Below are positions 58,368 through 64,000 of a stretch of 64,000 nucleotides of DNA, piece by piece. Position 1 is the first letter of the stretch. Each line of letters begins with the position of its first letter. The notes under the pieces are model-generated. The model was not told the origin of the DNA and ran no database searches. It was given only the letters and a program-made list of their open reading frames with translations. The translations under genes were made by a program, and so were the position numbers. The stretch covers positions 186,001 through 250,000 of the forward strand of contig NZ_CP182947.1 of assembly GCF_048320135.1 (NCBI RefSeq), written 5' to 3'. The DNA comes from Ideonella_A sakaiensis_A. GTDB taxonomy: Bacteria > Pseudomonadota > Gammaproteobacteria > Burkholderiales > Burkholderiaceae_C.

Positions 58368-59459
58368 TCAGTCCAGCACGAAGGCCTCGTGCACCGCGCT
58401 TTGCACGCCGCCGCCCATCACCGGTCCGCCGCCGGCGACATGGATCGCATCGCCGAGCACCGCGGCACCGAGGCCATGGCGCGGCGTGAGCATCGGCGCA
58501 AACGATTCCCAGCGGTCGGCGATCGGATCGTAGGCCTCGTTCTGGCCATAGACGCGGTTGGTGCCCTCGCCGCCCATCACGAAGATTCGGCCGCGGTACA
58601 GCACCGCGCCATGGCCGGAGCGCGCAGTCGGCAGCGGGTTGCGCGGCTCCCAGCGGTCGGTCCGCGGGTCGTAGGCGTGGTGCAGGTTCGAATTGGTGTG
58701 GAAGGAATCGACGCGGCCGCCGACGACGTGAATCAGCCCGCCGACGACCAGCGTGCCGGTGTGATCGCGGCCAGTCGGCAATGGCGCACGGTTTTCCCAA
58801 CGGTCGGTCTTCGGGTCATAACTCAGATGCCAGTCGACCGATTTCTTGCTCGGCCCTGTATCGCCGATCGCGCCGCCGACCGCATGCAGCCGCCCGCCGA
58901 GTCCGACGCAGGCGACTGCGCCGCAGGCTCTCGGCAACGGGGCGATCGTCTGCCAGCGGCCATTTCCCGATTCGTAGACAAAACACGCGTCGTGCGGCTT
59001 GCGGTTCTGCTCGAGGTGGCCGCCGACCGCATAGAGCCGGCCGTCGAGCACCGCGACACCGACATGGTTGGCGCCGCGCGGCAATGGCGCGGCATCGCTC
59101 CAGCGGTCGGCCGCCGGGTCGTAAACCTGGTGATACGGCCGATCGACGCGCTGCTCGCCATAACCGCCGACCAGATGCATCCGGCCGTCGTAGGCGACAG
59201 CCCAGGCCATTTCGCTGCGCGGCAATGGCAGCGCTGCGCGCGTCAGCCAGCGCCCGCTTTTTTCGGCCTTCGGCGCCGGGCTGTCGAATACATGCTGCGT
59301 CGCTGCGACGTCGGGCAAACCGATGCGCCCAGGCTTGTGCAGACTTTCGTATTGCCCGTCATGGTGCGCGCCATGCCCGCTCTGGCTCAGCACACGCGTG
59401 CTGACGGCGGCGCCAACAGCACCCAACATGATGCGCCGGCGGCGGCTGTCGATGCTCAT
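58368..59459 (-). CDS. exported six-bladed Kelch-repeat protein
   Basis: A 363-residue protein with a Tat-like signal (SRRRRIMLGAVGAAVSTRVLS). Six Kelch repeats follow, each with a GG doublet and a W about 25 residues later, for example YDGRMHLVGGYGE, LDGRLYAVGGHLE, VGGLIHVVGGRVD and YRGRIFVMGGEGT; together they form a beta-propeller. The start is ATG 59459. No catalytic residues are evident; a binding or enzyme-scaffold role in the periplasm is likely. The peroxiredoxin gene lies upstream on the same strand. Confidence 0.85.
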   Translation of the reverse strand: MSIDSRRRRIMLGAVGAAVSTRVLSQSGHGAHHDGQYESLHKPGRIGLPDVAATQHVFDSPAPKAEKSGRWLTRAALPLPRSEMAWAVAYDGRMHLVGGYGEQRVDRPYHQVYDPAADRWSDAAPLPRGANHVGVAVLDGRLYAVGGHLEQNRKPHDACFVYESGNGRWQTIAPLPRACGAVACVGLGGRLHAVGGAIGDTGPSKKSVDWHLSYDPKTDRWENRAPLPTGRDHTGTLVVGGLIHVVGGRVDSFHTNSNLHHAYDPRTDRWEPRNPLPTARSGHGAVLYRGRIFVMGGEGTNRVYGQNEAYDPIADRWESFAPMLTPRHGLGAAVLGDAIHVAGGGPVMGGGVQSAVHEAFVLD

Positions 59460-59572
59460 GCACTCTCCCGATGGTCGTGGAGGCTGCATTTTGCTGGCAC
59501 TCGTCGAGCCGCCGCCCGGCTTTACGCAGCGGCGTTGTGAACCGGCAAAAGCCGGCCGCAACACCGCGCCGA

Positions 59573-60124
59573 TCAGAGCTCGCCGTCGTATTCGCCGCGC
59601 GCCGGATAGTCCTTCGAGATTGCGAAGTCGATTGCACCGAGCAGATCGTCGAAATGCGGACGCGCAAACGGCATCGTCTGCACCGCGCCGTAATACAGCG
59701 AGCCATCGGGGCGGACGATGTAGACCGCCGGTTCGGCGAAGCGCTCCGGCTCGTCGATGCCAATCGAGGTCTTGCCGCGCGAGGTGCTCACATACAGGCC
59801 CCAGGCGCGTGCGTCCTTCAGATCGAGGCTGTGGCCGATGCGCAGATCCGGCGCCTTCAGCTTGTCGGCCATCGCCTGCGCGCGCTCCTGCGTGTCGCTC
59901 GAGATCGCGATCACCTTGACGCCGCGCTTGTCGAATTCGGGCTGCAGGCGGCCGAGTTCGAGCAGGTATTTCAGACAGATCGGGCAATGCAGACCGCGGT
60001 AGAAGACGACCAGCGTGAAGCGCTCGGCGCCATCGCCCTGCAATGAAAAATTGCCGTGCTGCAGCGTCGGAACCTGCAGCGCGGGGACGGTCTGGCGGGG
60101 CATCAGGGGAGTCGGAGTGGTCAT
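59573..60124 (-). CDS. peroxiredoxin-like AhpC/TSA-family protein
   Basis: A 183-residue thioredoxin-fold protein. The motif HCPIC in VVFYRGLHCPICLKYLLELG sits where peroxiredoxins have the peroxidatic Cys; the CxxC arrangement is that of the peroxiredoxin-like subgroup, which may reduce peroxides or serve as a thiol reductase. No signal peptide, so cytoplasmic. Same strand as the Kelch gene, 113 bp upstream of it. Confidence 0.83.
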   Translation of the reverse strand: MTTPTPLMPRQTVPALQVPTLQHGNFSLQGDGAERFTLVVFYRGLHCPICLKYLLELGRLQPEFDKRGVKVIAISSDTQERAQAMADKLKAPDLRIGHSLDLKDARAWGLYVSTSRGKTSIGIDEPERFAEPAVYIVRPDGSLYYGAVQTMPFARPHFDDLLGAIDFAISKDYPARGEYDGEL

Positions 60125-60315
60125 TCTGGCAAGTACCTCAGGGTTGGGGAAATCAACGGTCCGGGGCGCAGCGACCCCGGCGCGGTCGGGCCCATCCTAG
60201 CTCCGCGGCGGCTGGCAGGCGGAGCCCGTCGCAATGGCCCTCTGCTGCGCTTGCCGGTGCCCGGGTCTGATCGATGTCATCCTACGGCTTGTGTCAGCTG
60301 CCGCGTCGCCGCCCC

Positions 60316-61065
60316 ATGCCATCGATCGATGACCACCGCCTCGCCGCCCGCCTCGCCACTGAAGCGGGCCGGCTGCTGCTCGCCGTTCGCGCCGAATTCG
60401 CTGGCGCGCCGGCGGCGCAATTGCGCGAGGCAGGTGATCAGCGGGCGCATGCCTTCCTGATGCACCAGCTGCGTGCCGAGCGGCCGGGCGACGCGGTCCT
60501 GTCCGAAGAAGGCGCGGACGATCCGGCCCGTCTCGACGCGCCACGCACCTGGATCGTCGACCCGCTCGACGGTACCCGCGAGTTCGGTGAGCCGCAGCGC
60601 ACCGACTGGACGGTGCACGTGGCGCTGGTGGTGGCCGGCCGTCCAATCGCCGGCGCAGTGGCACAGCCGGCACTCGGCATCACGCTGGCGAGCGAACCCG
60701 CCCCGATGTTGCCGCCACCACATCAAGGCCCACTGCGCATCGTTGCCAGCCGCAGCCGAACCGTTCCTGCTGCGGCAACACTGGTGCAGGCGCTGGACGG
60801 CGAACTGCTGCTGATGGGGTCGGCCGGCGCGAAGGCGATGGCCGTGCTGCGCGGCGAAGCAGAGGTCTATGTTCATGCCGGCGGGCAATACGAATGGGAC
60901 TCCTGCGCGCCAGTTGCAGTCGCGCTCGCCGCCGGCCTGCATGCCTCGCGCCTCGACGGCACGCCGCTGCGCTACAACAACCGCGATACCTACCTGCCCG
61001 ACCTGCTGATCTGCCGCCCGGAGCTGGCCCGCCGCTGCCTCGAAGTGGTCGCCGCCGAGGCCTGA
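60316..61065 (+). CDS. cysQ: 3'(2'),5'-bisphosphate nucleotidase / inositol monophosphatase family
   Basis: A 249-residue phosphatase. Metal-binding motifs are intact: LSEEGADD, WIVDPLDGTREF and YEWDSCAPVAV. CysQ removes the 3'-phosphate of PAP made in sulfate assimilation; related enzymes act on inositol phosphates, and the short form with EFG in DGTREFGE fits CysQ. Met 60316 gives the usual N-terminus; the frame extends 14 codons further upstream. No neighbour in the sulfate pathway is present. Confidence 0.82.
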   Translation: MPSIDDHRLAARLATEAGRLLLAVRAEFAGAPAAQLREAGDQRAHAFLMHQLRAERPGDAVLSEEGADDPARLDAPRTWIVDPLDGTREFGEPQRTDWTVHVALVVAGRPIAGAVAQPALGITLASEPAPMLPPPHQGPLRIVASRSRTVPAAATLVQALDGELLLMGSAGAKAMAVLRGEAEVYVHAGGQYEWDSCAPVAVALAAGLHASRLDGTPLRYNNRDTYLPDLLICRPELARRCLEVVAAEA

Positions 61066-61230
61066 CCGGCACGCTGGCGATCCAGCCGGCTTTGACCGTC
61101 CTCGAGCTGAGGTTGATCGGCTCGTGTCATCGTGGAGGTTGATCGGTCTTGGCAGCCGCCCGGCTTGGCGAGAAGCAGGCCGGCACCAACCTCAGGAATT
61201 GCACCTGAGACAGCCACGGAGGTCATCACG

Positions 61231-61431
61231 ATGAGCCATACCATCACCGCCGTCTGCGCAACCAGCCAACAACTGCACGATGTTTCGGACGAGCTCCGAT
61301 CGTCCGGCATCGCGAGCGAACAGCTCTACGTCGACGAGGACAGCTGCCAGATCAGGGTGCGGATCACCGAGGCGTCGGATCCCGGTGTATTCGCCATGAT
61401 CGAGCGCCATGGCGCCACCGTGAAAACATGA
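61231..61431 (+). CDS. small protein of unknown function
   Basis: A 66-residue protein with a clear GGAGG ribosome-binding site before ATG 61231. It reads as one ferredoxin-like alpha/beta unit: ITAVCATSQQLHDVSDELRS, then SEQLYVDEDSCQIRVRITEA and a final helix VFAMIERHGAT. This looks like a small regulatory or ligand-binding domain (similar in outline to general-stress domains that detect changes in envelope proteins), but the family is not recognised. 165 bp downstream of cysQ. Confidence 0.6.
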   Translation: MSHTITAVCATSQQLHDVSDELRSSGIASEQLYVDEDSCQIRVRITEASDPGVFAMIERHGATVKT

Positions 61432-61546
61432 GCCGGCAATGCCGACGCGCAACCGGCGCGGATCGCCGCCGAATGGGGCGACGCTGATGTCGCGAAACCG
61501 CGCAGCCTTCGCACCGACGCGGGGAAGTCAAGCGCCAGAAATCAAA

Positions 61547-61577
61547 ATGGGCCAGCCCCTTTTGAGAGCTGGCCCAT
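61547..61577 (-). terminator. rho-independent terminator of tRNA-Pro
   Basis: ATGGGCCAGC (61547-61556) pairs perfectly with GCTGGCCCAT (61568-61577) around an 11-base loop; on the minus strand the stem is followed by TTTGATTTC, directly after the tRNA 3' end. Confidence 0.75.
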
Positions 61578-61587
61578 CGATTCGAAC

Positions 61588-61665
<78 letters not shown>

Positions 61666-61700
61666 CTGAGCTGTGCATTGTAGCCGCTTTGCCGTTGCGC

Positions 61701-62132
61701 TCAGACGATCAGCAGGCGGCGGATTGCCAGCAACTCCTCGCGCACCTGGCCCCAGCTGAGCACCCCACCGCCCGCTGGCAGATCGGGGATCGGCGAGGCC
61801 GCTTCCAGGTCATGATCGTCCGCCATCTGGTCGTCGGCCGCGCCCTCGATCACCTCGAGCCCGGCCAGATCACCGGCATGCGGATCGGCGAGCCGGTTGC
61901 GCGCACCGCTGATCGTGAAGCCCTGGTCGTACAGCAGGTCGCGGATGCGGCGGATCAGCAGCACCTCGTGGTGCTGGTAATAGCGGCGGTTGCCGCGCCG
62001 CTTCATCGGCTTCAGCTGCGTGAATTCCTGCTCCCAGTAACGCAGAACATACGGCTTGACGCCACACAGTTCGCTGACCTCGCCAATCGTGAAATAACGT
62101 TTGGCGGGGATCGCTGGGAGAGACTTCTCCAT
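61701..62132 (-). CDS. MerR-family regulator (ihfA-linked type)
   Basis: A 143-residue regulator. The N-terminal winged helix reads KRYFTIGEVSELCGVKPYVL and RYWEQEFTQLKPMKRRGNRR, with YYQHHEVLLIRRIRDLLYDQG completing the domain; the C-terminal 60 residues are acidic and lack metal-binding Cys. MerR genes of this kind follow ihfA in many beta- and gammaproteobacteria; targets are mostly unknown. Starts 34 bp after the ihfA stop. Confidence 0.88.
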   Translation of the reverse strand: MEKSLPAIPAKRYFTIGEVSELCGVKPYVLRYWEQEFTQLKPMKRRGNRRYYQHHEVLLIRRIRDLLYDQGFTISGARNRLADPHAGDLAGLEVIEGAADDQMADDHDLEAASPIPDLPAGGGVLSWGQVREELLAIRRLLIV

Positions 62133-62166
62133 TGAAATCAACGGGCTTGGAGCAGGGTTCCAGACT

Positions 62167-62574
62167 TTACTCGAAGTCGTCCTCGGACGGCATCTCGCCC
62201 TGGACGGCGCGCTTGAGCTTCTGGCTCGCATGGAAGGTCACGACATTGCGGGCCTTGATCGGAATCGCCTCGCCGGTGCGCGGATTGCGTCCGGGCCGCG
62301 CCGGCTTGTGGCGGATGTTGAAGTTGCCGAAGCCCGACAACTTGACGTCTTTTCCTTCGGCCAGCGTCGCATGGATGATGTCGAAGAAGCCGTCGACCAT
62401 GTCCTTCGACTCGCGCTTGTTCAGCCCGAGCTGGTCGAACAGCATCTCGGCAAGCTCGGCCTTGGTCAGGGTCGGCGTCTCGATGCTCGGCAGCAGCGCG
62501 CGTTGCTGCTGCTGCGGCTGTGCCGCTGCGCCAGGAACAGGGCGATCGATATCTTCGTCGGCTTGCGTGGCCAT
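62167..62574 (-). CDS. ihfA: integration host factor, alpha subunit
   Basis: A 135-residue DNA-bending protein. Residues about 35-135 are the HU/IHF fold (PTLTKAELAEMLFDQLGLNK, LSGFGNFNIRHKPARPGRNP, with the intercalating Pro in PRTGEAI). The first 33 residues are a Gln/Pro-rich extension, longer than E. coli IhfA but also seen in other betaproteobacteria. AGGAG in the end of pheT is 6 bases before ATG 62574, fixing the start. With IhfB it aids recombination, replication and sigma-54 promoters. Confidence 0.95.
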   Translation of the reverse strand: MATQADEDIDRPVPGAAAQPQQQQRALLPSIETPTLTKAELAEMLFDQLGLNKRESKDMVDGFFDIIHATLAEGKDVKLSGFGNFNIRHKPARPGRNPRTGEAIPIKARNVVTFHASQKLKRAVQGEMPSEDDFE

Positions 62575-62576
62575 GC

Positions 62577-64000
62577 TCAACTCCTCAGGCGCACGCCAAG
62601 GCGTGAACGCACATGTTCGAGTATCAGCGTCAGCGCCGCCTCGATCTTGTCCTCGGTCAAGGTTGCGTTGTCGTCGCGCAACTCGAGGTGGACTGCCATG
62701 CTGCGCTCGCCGGCAGCGAGTTCAGCGCCGCCGGCGGCCGGCTTGTAGACGTCGAACAGCTGCACCGACCGCAGCAGCGGCGACGGCGCGGCGCGCAGCG
62801 CATCGAGCAACTCGTCGTGGCTGACCGAATCAGGCGTGATCAGCGCCAGGTCGCGGCGGATCGACTGCTGCCGCGGCAGCGGCACGAAGCGCGGCAGATC
62901 GAGCGCCTGCAGTTCGGCCAGTTCGAGTTCGAACAGCACCGGCGCCGATGGCAGTTCGTAGCCCTGCCGCCAGCGCGGATGCAACTCGCCAACAAAACCG
63001 ACGAAGCGGTCGTCGACGTAGATGCGTGCGCTGCGCCCCGGGTGCAGCGCAGGGTGGCTGGCGGCGACGAACCGTGCACGCTTCGGCGCCAGCAGTGCCT
63101 CGATGTCACCCTTGACGTCGAAGAAATCGACCCCCCTGCTCCGCTCGCCCCATTGTTCGGCGGCGGCCAGGCCATGGGCGAGCCCGGCCAGGCGCATCGT
63201 CTGCCGGATTCCGGCAACCTGCGTCGGCCCGTCGATCACCGCCGCGTCGCGTTCGTAGACGCGACCGACCTCGAATACCCGAACCCGCGGCGCCTTGCGC
63301 GCCAGGTTGGTGCGCAGCACCTGCACCAGGCTGCCGAGCAGGCTTGAGCGCATCACCGCCAGCTGGCTGGCGATCGGATTGAGCACGCGGATCGGGTCGG
63401 CATTGCCGGCCAGCTCGTTTTCCCAGCGCGCCTCGACAAAGCTGAAATTGATCGTCTCGAGATAACCGAGACCGGCGACCGCACGGCGCAGCGCATGCAC
63501 GTCGCGCCGGCTTTCACTGCGCACCAGCGGCATCAGCGCGGCCTGCGGCGCGGTATCCGGCAGCGTCGAGAAACCGAGCACGCGGATCACTTCCTCGATC
63601 AGGTCTTCCTCGATCTGCAGGTCGAAGCGCCAGCTCGGCGGCGTCACGTGCAGCACCTCGCCCTGCTCACCGGACGATGCGGTGAACTGCAGGCCGAGGC
63701 GGTTCATCACGCTGCGGCATTGCTCGGCGCTGACCGGCATGCCGATCACCTTTGCGGCCCGCGCCACGCGCATGTCGACCGCGGCACGCTCGGGCAGCGA
63801 CAGCGTCTGGTCGTCGATCGGGCCGACCTCGCCGCCGCAGACCTCGACGACGAGCCGGCTGATCCGCTCGATCATCTGCACCGTGCGCGCCGGGTCGACA
63901 CCGCGCTCGAAGCGGTGCCCGGCATCGGTCGTGAAATTGAAGCGGCGCGAACGCCCGGCCACTGCCTCCGGCCACCAGAATGCCGCCTCGATATAGATGT
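62577..64000 (-). CDS. pheT: phenylalanyl-tRNA synthetase beta subunit, N-terminus outside window
   Basis: The C-terminal about 474 residues; the gene continues beyond the right edge. The frame stays open to the edge (IYIEAAFWWPEAVAGRSRRF). Present parts: the B5 domain, the catalytic-like core (FSFVEARWENELAGNADPIR, LNPIASQLAVMRSSLLGSLV), and the C-terminal anticodon-binding FDX-ACB domain (PRQQSIRRDLALITPDSVSH, AVHLELRDDNATLTEDKIEA). With PheS it charges tRNA-Phe. It ends just before ihfA, with coupled translation likely. Confidence 0.96.
   Translation of the reverse strand, partial: IYIEAAFWWPEAVAGRSRRFNFTTDAGHRFERGVDPARTVQMIERISRLVVEVCGGEVGPIDDQTLSLPERAAVDMRVARAAKVIGMPVSAEQCRSVMNRLGLQFTASSGEQGEVLHVTPPSWRFDLQIEEDLIEEVIRVLGFSTLPDTAPQAALMPLVRSESRRDVHALRRAVAGLGYLETINFSFVEARWENELAGNADPIRVLNPIASQLAVMRSSLLGSLVQVLRTNLARKAPRVRVFEVGRVYERDAAVIDGPTQVAGIRQTMRLAGLAHGLAAAEQWGERSRGVDFFDVKGDIEALLAPKRARFVAASHPALHPGRSARIYVDDRFVGFVGELHPRWRQGYELPSAPVLFELELAELQALDLPRFVPLPRQQSIRRDLALITPDSVSHDELLDALRAAPSPLLRSVQLFDVYKPAAGGAELAAGERSMAVHLELRDDNATLTEDKIEAALTLILEHVRSRLGVRLRS

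Overview
The window is GC-rich chromosomal DNA, almost fully coding, from a flagellated betaproteobacterium, most likely of Rhodocyclales or Burkholderiales type. The core gene orders support this: hemC-hemD-hemX-hemY divergent from ppc, algR-algZ next to argH, flhB-flhA-flhF-flhG-fliA, and pheT-ihfA-merR-tRNA-Pro. No insertion sequence, integrase, CRISPR array or rRNA was seen.

Layout. 1-1727 (minus): cytochrome c fragment, thioredoxin-like protein and a LysR regulator. 1930-7799 (plus): a tightly packed ligJ-ligK-dehydrogenase-ligI-ligA-ligB-ligC operon for protocatechuate 4,5-cleavage. 7842-10249: diguanylate cyclase and M16 peptidase. 10380-15009: soeABC-type molybdoenzyme (cytoplasmic sulfite:quinone oxidoreductase family). 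15057-18281: a 1074-residue cytoplasmic reductive dehalogenase fused to its own flavin/NAD/[2Fe-2S] reductase. 18295-23946: DsbG and TlpA-like redox proteins, a 4-hydroxybenzoyl-CoA thioesterase overlapping a feruloyl-CoA synthase, a DsrE protein and a glutaredoxin-MauE fusion. 24012-31389: tRNA-Arg, heme genes and ppc. 31515-38837: metzincin protease, AlgZR-like two-component system, argH, FG-GAP protein, esterase and methyltransferase. 38860-45316: flagellar export and regulatory genes. 45525-49192: YedE sulfur transporter and a vanA-vanB-marR unit. 49415-53337: secreted tandem-repeat protein, a 28-codon ORF behind a LexA-like box, and a NitT/TauT-type ABC transporter. 53356-61431: accessory genes. 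61588-64000: tRNA-Pro, merR, ihfA and the 3' part of pheT.

How the genes fit together. A catabolic theme recurs: feruloyl-CoA synthase (ferulate activation), VanAB (vanillate to protocatechuate) and the lig operon (protocatechuate to pyruvate and oxaloacetate) are parts of a lignin-monomer route. The enoyl-CoA hydratase/aldolase, vanillin dehydrogenase and LigU isomerase are not in the window. The fused dehalogenase is of the BhbA/NpRdhA type, whose known members remove halogen from hydroxybenzoates aerobically, so it could feed the same ring-cleavage pathway; this is inference. Its reductase half closely resembles VanB encoded 30 kb away. A second theme is sulfur and thiol redox (SoeABC, YedE, DsrE, DsbG, TlpA, CysQ).

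Most notable observations: the self-sufficient dehalogenase directly behind soeABC; a strong LexA-type dyad overlapping a promoter for a tiny Trp-rich peptide; an RNA hairpin that puts the flhB ribosome-binding site in its loop; and an FlhG homologue without a recognisable P-loop.
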